Below are positions 16,151 to 25,362 of a DNA stretch of 35,677 nt, piece by piece. This DNA is from Porticoccus sp. (GTDB lineage: Bacteria; Pseudomonadota; Gammaproteobacteria; Pseudomonadales; Porticoccaceae): the NCBI GenBank assembly GCA_002733125.1, contig NVUM01000013.1, positions 1-35,677 on the forward strand, read 5' to 3'. Under the pieces are notes generated by a model. It was not told the origin of the DNA. It did not search any database and saw only the letters and a program-made list of their open reading frames with translations. Both the position numbers and the translations under genes were made by a program. Position 1 is the stretch's first letter. Each line of letters opens with the position of its first letter.

Positions 16151-18124
16151 ATGACCGATAATCCTTCGTACAAGCACTGGCAGTTGGAGCGGGATAACGA
16201 AAATATTGCCTGGCTGGCAATCGATCGCTGCGATGAGAGTGTCAACACGCTGAACAGTGACGTGATGCAGGAGCTGGATGCCATCCTGTCGGAAATGGAA
16301 ACGGCCCTGCCCGCCGGACTGGTCATTTACTCGCCGAAAGCCAGCGGCTTTATCGCCGGTGCGGATATCCGCGAATTTGAACAACAGACTGACCGCGACG
16401 CGGCAAAAGCCGGTATTGAAATGGCCCACCGGGTCTTTGCCCGGCTGGAGGCACTGCCCTGCTATACGGTTGCCGCCATTCATGGCTTTTGTCTCGGCGG
16501 CGGTCTGGAGCTGGCACTGGCCTGCAACTACCGGGTGGCACTGGATGCCGATGGTACCCGGATCGGTTTTCCGGAAATCCAGTTGGGGATTTTCCCCGGC
16601 TTTGGTGGCACCGCACGCAGCATTCGCCTGCTGGGCGGCCGCAAGGCACTGGAGTTGATCCTCAGCGCCCGCTCTCTCAGGGCCCGTGCCGCGCGCACCG
16701 TGGGTTTGATGGACAAGGTGGTATCAGAACACGGCAGTCTGCACTGGGCAGCGCGCAAAGCCATCGTCAAGCAGCGCAAAGGGCACCGGGCCAACCGGCT
16801 CGAGCAACTGACCAGCCGCCCGGGCATGCGCCAGATCCTAGCCAAAGTCATGACCCGCGAGGTGGCCAAACGGGCCCGCCCGGAACACTACCCGGCACCC
16901 TATACCCTTATTGATCTCTGGCGTCAGGTGGGCAGTGACTTTGAGGCTTTGCTGAAAGGCGAGGCGGACAAAGTCAGTGAATTGCTGATGGGTGACACCT
17001 CCCGACACCTGCGGCGGGTTTTCCGTCTACAGGAACAGTTAAAGGCACTGGGCAAGCCGGATGAGACTAATGCCAACTGGCAGCCCCGCCGTGTGCACGT
17101 GGTCGGCGCGGGCGTCATGGGCGGCGATATTGCCGCCTGGTGCGCACTGCGAGGAATGGAAGTCACCCTGCAGGATCGGGAGGCCAAATACATAGAGCCC
17201 GCCCTGAAACGGGCCGAACAACTGTTCAAGAAAAAATTGCGCAGCGCTGCACAGATCTCGGCGGCAAATAGTCGTCTGATCGCCGATGTAGACGGGGACG
17301 GCATTGTCCGCGCCGATGTGATAATCGAGGCCATTTTTGAAAATCTGGAGGCCAAGCAGCAGCTCTTTAAGGATCTGGAGGAAAAAGCCCGGGCCGACGC
17401 CGTACTGGCAACCAACACCTCTGCCATTCCACTGCATGAGATTGCACTGGGCTTGCAGCAGCCACAACGCCTGATCGGGCTGCACTTCTTTAATCCGGTA
17501 GCCAAAATGCCGCTGGTGGAAGTGGTGCGGGGAGAGCAGTCCAATCCCACGGATATTCACAAAGGCTGCCTGTTCAGCAACCGCATCGGCAAATTTCCCC
17601 TGCCGGTCAACAGCGCTCCAGGCTTCCTGGTCAATCGCGTGCTGGCCCCCTACATGCTGGAGGCTATCAATCTGATTGAGGAAGGACACAGCATGGCCAC
17701 CGTGGATGAGGCGGCCAAACGCTTTGGTATGCCGATGGGACCGGTTGAACTGGTGGATACTGTCGGGCTCGATGTTGCGCTCAGTGTGGTCAAAAAACTC
17801 GCACCGGACAGGCAGGAGGCCATTGCGAAACTGGCGGCGTTGATTGACGAGGGCAAGCTCGGCAAGAAGTCCGGCGAGGGCTTTTATCACTGGAAGAAAG
17901 GCAAGCCTGACATAGGCAAGGCCAGCGACATGGTGGCCATGGATATTCTCGGTGACCGCCTGATTAAACCACTACTGGCCGAGTGTCAACGCTGCCTGGA
18001 CGATGGCATTGTCGACAGTGTCGACCTGCTGGACGCCGGGGTCATTTTCGGCACCGGCTTTGCCCCCTTTCTCGGCGGCCCAATGCATTACCTGGAACAC
18101 CAGCAGTTGGAGGTGAAACCATGA
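16151..18124 (+). CDS. Fatty acid oxidation multifunctional protein: enoyl-CoA hydratase / 3-hydroxyacyl-CoA dehydrogenase
   Basis: FadB/FadJ-type alpha subunit carrying out hydration and NAD-dependent oxidation in beta-oxidation. The N-terminal crotonase domain (1-190) has the oxyanion-hole segment SGFIAGADIREF and catalytic glutamates E120 (GGGLELALA) and E142 (GFPEIQLG). The NAD-binding domain starts at about residue 312 (HVVGAGVMGGDIA). The dehydrogenase catalytic His is H445 (GLHFFNPVAKMPLVE), and two C-terminal HAD domains follow with NSAPGFLVNR. At 657 residues it is shorter than FadB (729) or FadJ (714). A purine-rich GGAGAGGAG lies upstream of the ATG. It overlaps the thiolase gene by 4 nt (ATGA). 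The order, large subunit first, is that of fadBA, while the thiolase is FadI-like, so I leave the symbol open. Confidence 0.93.
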   Translation: MTDNPSYKHWQLERDNENIAWLAIDRCDESVNTLNSDVMQELDAILSEMETALPAGLVIYSPKASGFIAGADIREFEQQTDRDAAKAGIEMAHRVFARLEALPCYTVAAIHGFCLGGGLELALACNYRVALDADGTRIGFPEIQLGIFPGFGGTARSIRLLGGRKALELILSARSLRARAARTVGLMDKVVSEHGSLHWAARKAIVKQRKGHRANRLEQLTSRPGMRQILAKVMTREVAKRARPEHYPAPYTLIDLWRQVGSDFEALLKGEADKVSELLMGDTSRHLRRVFRLQEQLKALGKPDETNANWQPRRVHVVGAGVMGGDIAAWCALRGMEVTLQDREAKYIEPALKRAEQLFKKKLRSAAQISAANSRLIADVDGDGIVRADVIIEAIFENLEAKQQLFKDLEEKARADAVLATNTSAIPLHEIALGLQQPQRLIGLHFFNPVAKMPLVEVVRGEQSNPTDIHKGCLFSNRIGKFPLPVNSAPGFLVNRVLAPYMLEAINLIEEGHSMATVDEAAKRFGMPMGPVELVDTVGLDVALSVVKKLAPDRQEAIAKLAALIDEGKLGKKSGEGFYHWKKGKPDIGKASDMVAMDILGDRLIKPLLAECQRCLDDGIVDSVDLLDAGVIFGTGFAPFLGGPMHYLEHQQLEVKP

Positions 18125-19404
18125 GTCAGTCCAAGACCATTCGCCCGGTAGCTATTGTCGGAGCGAACCGTATTCCTTTTTGCCGGGCCGGTACCGGCTA
18201 TGCTGATCTGACCAACCTCGACATGCTGGTCAGCGCCCTGCAAGGGCTGGTGGATCGTTACAATCTCCATGGGCAACAAATGGATGAGCTGGTGGCGGGC
18301 GCTGTGATGACCTTCCCGAAGGATTTCAATCTTGCCCGCGAAGCGCTGTTGGGCACCAGCCTGTCGCCGTTGACTCCCGGTATCACGCTCCAGCAGGCCT
18401 GCGGCACCAGCCTGCAAGCGGCCTTTGGCATCGCCTCGAAAATCGCCTGCGGGCAGATTGAGTGCGGCATTGCCGCCGGTACCGACAGTGCCAGCGATGT
18501 ACCGGTGCTGTTTTCCAGGCGGTTCTCCCAACGGCTGGTGGCGTTATCCAAGGCAAAAACCACCCGCCAGAAACTGGCTGCCCTGAAAGGCTTTCGCCCT
18601 TCGGAACTCGCGCCTGTGGCCCCCGCCATCAGTGAACCGCGCACGGAACTGAGCATGGGCGAGCACTGTGAATTAATGGCAAAGCAATGGCAGATCGGCC
18701 GCGAAGCACAGGATGAACTGGCGCTGGCCAGCCACCACCGTGTCGAGTCCGCCTACGGCAACTGTTTTTTTGATGACCTGCTGAGCCCCTGTGCAGGCAT
18801 GTTGCGGGATAACAACCTGCGCCAAGACCTGACGCTGGCGCAGCTGGAAAAGCTAAAACCGTCTTTTGATCGCAGCGCGAAAGGTACCCTGACGGCCGGC
18901 AACAGCACACCGCTTACCGACGGGGCCGCCACCCTGCTGCTGGCCAGCGAGGAATGGGCCGCCGCCAATAATCTGCCCGTACTGGCACGCCTCACCCACA
19001 TGGAAACGGCTGCTGTCGACCATGTGGGTGGTGAGGGCCTGCTGATGGCGCCCACTGTGGCCGTGGCCAATATGCTGAATCGTGCCGAACTCAGCCTGCA
19101 GGATTTCACCCATTATGAAATCCACGAGGCCTTTGCAGCACAGGTGCTCTGCACCCTCAAAGCTTGGGAGTCGGAGGAATACTGTCGGGAAAGGCTGGGC
19201 CTGGAAAAAGCGTTAGGCAGTATTGATCGCGACAAGCTCAATATGACCGGCAGCAGTCTGGCCATCGGCCATCCTTTTGCCGCGACCGGCGCACGGATAG
19301 CCGGTACGCTGGCAAGGCAACTGCAGTTGGCGGGACAGGGTCGCGGCCTGATTTCGATCTGCACCGCTGGCGGTATGGGAGTGGCGGCCATCCTGCAGAG
19401 ATAA
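18121..19404 (+). CDS. fadI: Acetyl-CoA C-acyltransferase (3-ketoacyl-CoA thiolase, FadI-like)
   Basis: Thiolase of 427 residues that performs the last step of beta-oxidation, forming the beta subunit of the complex with the preceding protein. Catalytic residues are C94 (QQACGTSLQ), H384 (AIGHPFAATGAR) and C414 (ISICTAGGMG). The length and the insert containing SRRFSQRLVALSKAKTTRQKLAAL are typical of FadI (436 in E. coli) rather than FadA (387). The start at 18121 overlaps the previous stop (ATGA); longer in-frame extension to 17983 lies inside the upstream gene. The gene is followed by a short GC-rich hairpin and converges on the leftward gene at 19478. Confidence 0.93.
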   Translation: MSQSKTIRPVAIVGANRIPFCRAGTGYADLTNLDMLVSALQGLVDRYNLHGQQMDELVAGAVMTFPKDFNLAREALLGTSLSPLTPGITLQQACGTSLQAAFGIASKIACGQIECGIAAGTDSASDVPVLFSRRFSQRLVALSKAKTTRQKLAALKGFRPSELAPVAPAISEPRTELSMGEHCELMAKQWQIGREAQDELALASHHRVESAYGNCFFDDLLSPCAGMLRDNNLRQDLTLAQLEKLKPSFDRSAKGTLTAGNSTPLTDGAATLLLASEEWAAANNLPVLARLTHMETAAVDHVGGEGLLMAPTVAVANMLNRAELSLQDFTHYEIHEAFAAQVLCTLKAWESEEYCRERLGLEKALGSIDRDKLNMTGSSLAIGHPFAATGARIAGTLARQLQLAGQGRGLISICTAGGMGVAAILQR

Positions 19405-19408
19405 CTGC

Positions 19409-19429
19409 AGCGGGGGCCGCTATTATTTT
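19409..19429 (+). terminator. Weak candidate terminator after fadI
   Basis: AGCGG (19409-19413) and CCGCT (19417-19421) form a 5-bp GC-rich stem with a 3-nt loop, followed by ATTATTTT. The stem is short, but the position, 4 nt past the fadI stop and between convergent genes, is right. Confidence 0.35.
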
Positions 19430-19477
19430 GCAGATGGCCTCTCACGCGCACCGGTTACTTTGACCACTTCTGGCCGG

Positions 19478-21730
19478 TTACTTAGAGCTTTCGTTTGAGC
19501 GGGCAGCCCTGTTCAACAATCGCTTGATGGCCTTGCGGCCGTAGCGACGTTTGAAGGCAGCTTTAAAGTCATACAGATAAAACGGTATGCGGTAATGCCA
19601 TGGAATAGCGCCTCCGCTCTCAGGCCGTTGCAGATACTGGCCGATCAACTGCTCTCGACCGCCCCAATGGAGCTTGTTGCAGACACGGGACAGATCGGAA
19701 AGTCGCTCCAACATGGTGGCGCCGCGATTGAAGAAACGCGCCCGGTTAATATCGATCAGGGTGAACTGAAGCTCGCCCGTGGGTGATTTTTTAATGAGGA
19801 TATTGCCACCGGAAAGATCCCGGAAATAGACTCCCCGGCAGTGCATCTCAAACAGGAAACGTCCCAGCTCCCGGTAGGCCTGTTCAGCGGGAATATCCTG
19901 AAAGTGGCTGGCACCATCACGAAATGCCGACAGTATTTCCCTGGCCGTAAAATCTGCGTCAACCCGGTCACAGATAAAGTAATTTTCCAGCAGACCCCGA
20001 TCACCGAATTTTTCGAAATAGGCCAGCGGCATCGCTGTGGGGATACCCCTGCGCAATAATTCTGCGGCGGCAATCCAGCTGCGGCGGGCTTTTGAAGGCC
20101 GGTGTCTTTCGAGAAAGCGCTTGTGGGGATGAATCTTCAGCGGTTTTTTTGCCACAACCGCCTTTGCCAGCGCGCCGTCAACTGTCCAGACAGCATTGCG
20201 GGCGCGACGCAAAAGGTTTTCTTTGGTGGGGCCGGGCAAGTGATCGGGATGCAGAACCTTGAAACGCAATGCCGCTTCGGCTGGGCTATTGGCCACCAGC
20301 ATGCCGTGCCACTGGTCATCATCGTACAGGTAGTATTTCTGATCGGGGATATGCCGGTAAATGTGCTCTATCTGCGCGAGGTCTGGCTCGATCAGCTGTA
20401 CATCTGCCGTAGCGGGCCAGGTCAGATACAGAGGGGCCTCTGAAATCAGTTGCACCTTGCCGGTCAGACAATCTCCGTCGCGATCAAGTAACTCGCTGGC
20501 AGCGATATCGCCTTCGCTATAACAGGCCCGCAGCGGCAGTGCTTTGCCATTTTCTGCCCAGGCCACATGAATCAGGTGACGGTCATTACGGAATGCATGT
20601 ATCTGCAATCCACCGGTCGTGGCCAGTGCACCTTCGTAGCGACTGCCTGAGATTTCAGCGATAAAGGTTTTCATGGCCCGGAAGGCCGGGCGAATGCGAT
20701 AGCTGGCTTCGTCTCCCAGCACCCGATGATAGTGCGTCACCCTCTCCAGCAAAGGGTAGATACCGGTATCATCGTCAATCAGCCCTTCGCGGTTGCACAA
20801 CATCGGACCCCAATAGATCTGACGCATCGACCCGGAAGCCGCGCACAGCACCATGTATCTGGTCAAGTAGTCCGCCATCTTTTGCTCACTGTTGACCAAC
20901 ACCCGCTTGATGCGAGGCAAGGTCCAGAAGGCGGAGGGAGACACCAGCTCATCGATACCAAAGTCACTGGTGATTTTCTTGAGAATCCGGCACTTTTTGA
21001 CCAGATTTACTTTCACAAGCTGCCCGATCCAGCTACCCAGTAAACGGTGATCAAATCGCTCCGGCTCCACCACCCGTTCACTGAAAAGGTTATTGGTGTG
21101 GATATCGGGCAGCTTGCCTTCCTGCTTTAAACGGGTCAGTACAGCGATATTCCAGAGCGGTTCAAAATCGCTGATGTTTGGGCCGGCCAGTCTGATATTG
21201 CGGGATTTTATTTCGTCATAGGCAATGCACCAGCTGGTAAAAAAGCTTTCGGTGTCGTAGCCGGACCAACGACGGCGATTGATGGTCGAGCCAACCTCGA
21301 TTGCCCAGAGCCTTTCACCGTATCGGGTGGCAGTTGAGCTGACGAATTCACGCCAAGCCACCTGCCCCGCGGGCGTGTTAATTCGTTTCACTTCCTCAAA
21401 CGGTTGTACCAGATGCAACAGAACCTGGATGTCGGTGGCCAGCAGACGATCCAGCAGCCGGGCGACCGGGCCCTCCATATCCCCGTAGGTGAAATCGACA
21501 CGGACCTGGCTGATACCCAGTTCAGCAAGGCGCTCCAGCACATAGTCATCTACCAGTGGGTTATCCGCGGTGGTGACACCAACACCGATAAAGTCTGTCG
21601 GGACAGTATGGCCGGCATCGGGCAGGTGCCCTCCCGATACCTGCATCCTTCCCGAGAGGGTATAAGGCACAGCGTCCAGTATGAATTTGAGATTCATCGT
21701 GTCACCGCAGAAAATTCGGGGTAAAAGCAT
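19478..21730 (-). CDS. Two-domain protein: glycoside-hydrolase-like barrel + Kdo/WaaP-type kinase
   Basis: A 750-residue fusion without signal peptide. The N-terminal half (about 45-420) resembles a clan-A glycoside hydrolase TIM barrel (DFIGVGVTT, GISQVRVDF, VLLHLV, WAIEVGS), but where an acid/base NEP motif is expected it reads EVGSTIN (E145-N151), so hydrolase activity is doubtful. The C-terminal part (about 520-730) is a lipopolysaccharide-kinase-like (Kdo/WaaP/InaA) kinase: RRSWIAAAELLRRGIPTAMPLA, catalytic loop FRDLSGGNIL (D638, N643) and metal-binding LIDINRAR (D660). A role in phosphorylating a cell-surface sugar is inference. The start is uncertain: ATG at 21730 or ATG at 21697, neither with a good ribosome binding site. 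It converges on fadI. Confidence 0.75.
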   Translation of the reverse strand: MLLPRIFCGDTMNLKFILDAVPYTLSGRMQVSGGHLPDAGHTVPTDFIGVGVTTADNPLVDDYVLERLAELGISQVRVDFTYGDMEGPVARLLDRLLATDIQVLLHLVQPFEEVKRINTPAGQVAWREFVSSTATRYGERLWAIEVGSTINRRRWSGYDTESFFTSWCIAYDEIKSRNIRLAGPNISDFEPLWNIAVLTRLKQEGKLPDIHTNNLFSERVVEPERFDHRLLGSWIGQLVKVNLVKKCRILKKITSDFGIDELVSPSAFWTLPRIKRVLVNSEQKMADYLTRYMVLCAASGSMRQIYWGPMLCNREGLIDDDTGIYPLLERVTHYHRVLGDEASYRIRPAFRAMKTFIAEISGSRYEGALATTGGLQIHAFRNDRHLIHVAWAENGKALPLRACYSEGDIAASELLDRDGDCLTGKVQLISEAPLYLTWPATADVQLIEPDLAQIEHIYRHIPDQKYYLYDDDQWHGMLVANSPAEAALRFKVLHPDHLPGPTKENLLRRARNAVWTVDGALAKAVVAKKPLKIHPHKRFLERHRPSKARRSWIAAAELLRRGIPTAMPLAYFEKFGDRGLLENYFICDRVDADFTAREILSAFRDGASHFQDIPAEQAYRELGRFLFEMHCRGVYFRDLSGGNILIKKSPTGELQFTLIDINRARFFNRGATMLERLSDLSRVCNKLHWGGREQLIGQYLQRPESGGAIPWHYRIPFYLYDFKAAFKRRYGRKAIKRLLNRAARSNESSK

Positions 21731-22085
21731 CCCCTGAAGCGCTAGGCGGACTTAAATTGATACATTCTCCACTCACCATTGCATCACCGGGGAGACTCAC
21801 ATCAATGGAGACTGACGGTTTGAATGGCAACTGGCCCTCCTGACAACAGATGAAGCGATGTTCTGATTTGCTGGAAACGGCAAAACCCTTATGACCTGCC
21901 ATGCCTTGTTATCAATTATTCTGGTTGGCAAGGGTATCAGATTCGCGGCTGTGAGGCAGCATAGATCCGTACTCCCTCGCGGATTATGTGACCCTGGAAG
22001 CACTGCTGGCCATCAGGGACGACTGCACCGACATAATCACCGGCTCAATCGCTATGATTAACTGTAAATTCGTCCCAAGCGGCAG
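21731..22085. other. Gene-free stretch of 355 nt
   Basis: No supported gene. A plus-strand open stretch of about 50 codons at the right side (reading DPYSLADYVTLEALLAIRDD, up to the TAG overlapping the end of the YjiK-like remnant) has a protein-like look but no start codon or ribosome binding site. It may be a gene remnant. Confidence 0.3.
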
Positions 22086-22999
22086 CTACTGTGGGGAAAA
22101 CCGGTAGAACAGATTTGGCTCACTGACGATGTAGATATTCAGTTCAGTGTCTACAGCTACACCCTCCGCTTGGGGGATGGTGCTCTCCAGACCACTCCTG
22201 CCCGCTCGTAAATCCAGCAAACTGATGGATTGTCTTTTATCATTGTATTCCAACAGCATATGGGATTCATCGCTGAGAAATAACTTATGCCCCACACAAC
22301 CTGACATGGGTGATTGACGAAAGACCCCTCATAAAAAGCTCTGGTGAGCCCGGTGATTTGATCTCACGGATACCGATATTCATTGGCTCGCCCACAACGA
22401 AACTGACAAACCCAGTGATTTCAATCACCCGCATCGGGTTGCGCTCCTTGACTACCAGCAAGCGTTGCCCGTCATCATCCCAGGAGAGACCTTCAAAACC
22501 CTTGTTGGTATCACTACCGATTCCGACCACCAGGGTCGGCACCCCCTCGGTGTGGACCCTATCCACGCCATCAGGAATGTCGACGACCAGCAGGCGGTGG
22601 GTTCGCTCTTCGGCAATCACATAGCGATCACCACAGACGTGTGTAAAACCTTCCATATCCCTGACACCCTCGATGCGGATTGAACGCAACAGTTCACCTT
22701 CAAGGGAAAGCTCCACCACCACCGGATCGCTGTTCAACAGTGCCCAGAGGGTATTTTTCTCAAGGTTATAAGTCAGTGCTGAGAGGTCGTCCTCAAGTGC
22801 CGGGATTGACTTGCCGTCAATGGTTACCCGGTAGCGCGACAGATCCATTGCACCCTCAGGCAACACTGTGTTACTTAAACGAAAAGCGTGCCAGGAAAGC
22901 GCCCCGGCGTGCCAGACATTCCAGAACCGGTTTGTGTAAATAGAACGCTAATGTGGCAAATATGAAAAGTACCAAACACACTGTTAAAAATCGTTTCAT
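22086..22999 (-). pseudogene. YjiK-like (SdiA-regulated family) gene broken by two frameshifts
   Basis: Three reading frames together give one YjiK-type protein of about 300 residues: an N-terminal membrane anchor from ATG 22999 (MKRFLTVCLVLFIFATLAFY), a beta-propeller-like body (RVTIDGKSIPALEDDLSALTY ... GFEGLSWDDDGQRLLVVKER), and a C-terminus (HKLFLSDESHMLLEY ... EGVAVDTELNIYIVSEPNL). The joins need a one-base correction near 22925-22945 and another near 22295-22320; both shift the frame in the same direction. Known YjiK proteins have this exact order of blocks. Two independent shifts in one gene make real decay likelier than one sequencing error, though either could be an error. A shorter 193-residue frame (22285-22866, GTG start) could still be translated. 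Confidence 0.75.
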
Positions 23000-23189
23000 A
23001 AGCCAGCCTTTCATCAACAAACACACACCCATTGGAGCGCTGAGTATTATGGTGAAAACAACGGCCTTGTCCATGTGAACGGCCCATTAAACAGGCATGC
23101 ATGGTGTGACAGCTGGGCCTGAAGCGGGAGGGTGGATGACTTTCTCACTCACACAGAATATGAGGTAGTCAGTAACATTCCACAGCACA

Positions 23190-23218
23190 CTGTCATTTGC
23201 CTGTCACTTTAATGTCAT
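23190..23218 (+). promoter_or_regulatory. Pho box upstream of ppk
   Basis: CTGTCAT (23190-23196), 4 nt, CTGTCAC (23201-23207), 4 nt, ATGTCAT (23212-23218): three PhoB half-sites at 11-nt steps. The first two match the E. coli Pho box halves exactly. A weak -10 (TACAAA, 23218-23223) lies 11 nt from the second half-site, as in PhoB-activated promoters; TATGCT at 23240-23245 is an alternative. It predicts induction of ppk under phosphate limitation. Confidence 0.8.
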
Positions 23219-23292
23219 ACAAAGACCGACAGAACACGCTATGCTGATTTGGCAAAACGTTATAAATCATCACAGGTAGTATCAGGTCGCGC

Positions 23293-25338
23293 ATGAAAAA
23301 ATACCCAATTTACCCAAAAGAACTGAGCTGGCTTGCCTTCAATGAGCGTGTCATTCAGGAAGCTGAGGATGAAGAAAATCCTGTTATTGACCGGGTGCAT
23401 TTCCTCGGTATTTTTTCTGACAACCAGGATGAATTTTTCAAGGTTCGAGTGGCTGATGTCAGGCGCAAGGTGTTGATCGAACAGATCGCGGGCTCGGCAA
23501 AGGACAGCAAACAGCTCCTGCGCGATATCAACAAGGGCATTGCTAGGCTTTCGGTACGGTTTGACCGGGCATTCCGAGCCGTTCTGGCAGAGTTACAGAA
23601 ACGACGCATCTATTTTTTAATGCCCGAGGACCTCTCTGCCAGTCAGGGTGAATGGGTTCGCGAACATTTCCGGGCGCAAGTGCTACCCCGCATTGTGCCA
23701 ATCCTGGTCACCCCGGAAATTGATCTGTCGAAAGTGCTGCGGGATGGCGCTAACTACCTGGTAGTGGAAATTGGCAAAAAAGATGGGGTCGGTTATGCCC
23801 TGCTGGAAGTGCCGGATACCAGCAGTCGTTTTTTGAGATTGCCAAATGACCAGAGAAATCGTCGTCGGCATTTTATGATTATCGATGAGGCCATTCGGTA
23901 CTGCCTGGATATGGTGCTGGTGGACTTTTTCCGCTATCACAGCCTCAATGCCTGGTCGATGAAGTTTTCCCGGGACGCCGAGTACACACTCGACGATGAA
24001 ATTGACCGAAGTCTCGTGGAAAAAATGTCGATCGGGCTAAAGCAACGCCTTCAGGCCAATCCCGTCAGGCTGACCTTCGACCGGGAAATGCCTACCGAAA
24101 TGATTGACATGTTAAAAAGCAAGTTTGGCTTTGCCAAAGGCGACAGCATTATTCCGGGGGGCCGCTACCGCAACTTTCGCGACTTTATCGGCTTTGCCAA
24201 TCCCGGCGAAAAATACCTCGTCAGCCAGCCAATTCCCGCCCTGTCTGTCAGCCAGTTTGACCGCGCCAAAAACACCTTTGATGCGATTGACCAGGGCGAC
24301 ATCCTGCTCTACTACCCCTATCAAAAATTCAATTATTTTGTGGAATTATTACGCCAGGCGGCATTTGACCCCAACGTTATCTCCATAAAAATTAATATCT
24401 ACCGGGTGGCGAAAGACTCCAGAGTAGTGGAATGCCTGATGGATGCGGCACGCAATGGCAAACAGGTCACAGTGAATGTGGAACTGAAAGCCCGCTTTGA
24501 TGAAAAGCAGAACCTGGAACTCTCCGAAAAACTCGCCGAGGCGGGTATCACAGTCATGCTGGGCGTACCCGGCCTCAAGGTACATTCAAAGTTGTGTCTG
24601 ATTGCCAGAGCAACCCAGGATGGAGAGCAGTTCTACGCCCATATTGGCACGGGCAACTTCAACGAGAAGACCGCTGAAATTTACACGGATTTTTCCCTTT
24701 TTACCTGCCACCAGAATATTTGCGATGAAGTGCGCAATGTCTTCAACTTTATTGAATACAGCTTCAAGCACTACGACTTCAAATACCTGCAGGTCTCGCC
24801 CTTCAACAATCGACGAAAAATCCGCGCACTGATTAACCGTGAGATTCATGCTGCAAAATCTGGCCGGAAAGCCGTTATCAGCCTGAAGCTCAATAATCTG
24901 GTGGACGACAGCATTATCAGGCAACTCTATGCGGCAAGTCAGGCCGGCGTCAAAATACGCATGATTGTCAGGGGAATGTGCGCGCTTAAACCCGGCATCA
25001 AGGGATTGTCAGACAATATTTCGATCATCAGTATTGTGGACCGGTTTCTGGAACACCCCCGCTGTCTGGTCTTCCACAATGGCGGCGACCCCGCGGTTTA
25101 TCTGTCATCGGCGGACTGGATGACCCGCAACCTCGATTACCGGCTTGAAGTGGGCGTACCCATTCTGGACGCCACCTTGAAAAAGCGCGTGATTGATATT
25201 CTGGAAATCCAGTTCAGCGATCGCTGCAAGGCCCGCGTTATTGATGAACAGCAAAGCAACACCTATGTAAAACGGGGCAACAAGAAAAAAGTGCGCTCAC
25301 AAATGGCTATCTACGACTATCTTAAAAAACTGAAATAG
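23293..25338 (+). CDS. ppk: Polyphosphate kinase 1
   Basis: PPK1 makes polyphosphate from ATP reversibly; in many bacteria it is membrane-associated. The protein is 681 residues (E. coli 688). The N-terminal domain begins with PKELSWLAFNERVIQEAED, the H-domain follows, and the two phospholipase-D-like catalytic domains come last. The autophosphorylated histidine is H431 (GLKVHSKL), and the second conserved His is H588 (FLEHPRCLVFHNGG). The ATP-binding and metal residues around SIKINIYRVAKDS and ELKARFDEKQN are present. The gene is alone, preceded by about 290 nt containing a Pho box, and converges on thrC. No ppx is adjacent. Confidence 0.96.
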   Translation: MKKYPIYPKELSWLAFNERVIQEAEDEENPVIDRVHFLGIFSDNQDEFFKVRVADVRRKVLIEQIAGSAKDSKQLLRDINKGIARLSVRFDRAFRAVLAELQKRRIYFLMPEDLSASQGEWVREHFRAQVLPRIVPILVTPEIDLSKVLRDGANYLVVEIGKKDGVGYALLEVPDTSSRFLRLPNDQRNRRRHFMIIDEAIRYCLDMVLVDFFRYHSLNAWSMKFSRDAEYTLDDEIDRSLVEKMSIGLKQRLQANPVRLTFDREMPTEMIDMLKSKFGFAKGDSIIPGGRYRNFRDFIGFANPGEKYLVSQPIPALSVSQFDRAKNTFDAIDQGDILLYYPYQKFNYFVELLRQAAFDPNVISIKINIYRVAKDSRVVECLMDAARNGKQVTVNVELKARFDEKQNLELSEKLAEAGITVMLGVPGLKVHSKLCLIARATQDGEQFYAHIGTGNFNEKTAEIYTDFSLFTCHQNICDEVRNVFNFIEYSFKHYDFKYLQVSPFNNRRKIRALINREIHAAKSGRKAVISLKLNNLVDDSIIRQLYAASQAGVKIRMIVRGMCALKPGIKGLSDNISIISIVDRFLEHPRCLVFHNGGDPAVYLSSADWMTRNLDYRLEVGVPILDATLKKRVIDILEIQFSDRCKARVIDEQQSNTYVKRGNKKKVRSQMAIYDYLKKLK

Positions 25339-25362
25339 GTGTCGCTGCTCTCTTCTGCCCGG

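Noticed and set aside
22871-23074. 67-codon membrane protein upstream of the YjiK-like gene
   Set aside because: Its MKRF... part is the N-terminal anchor of the frameshifted YjiK-like gene, not a separate gene.
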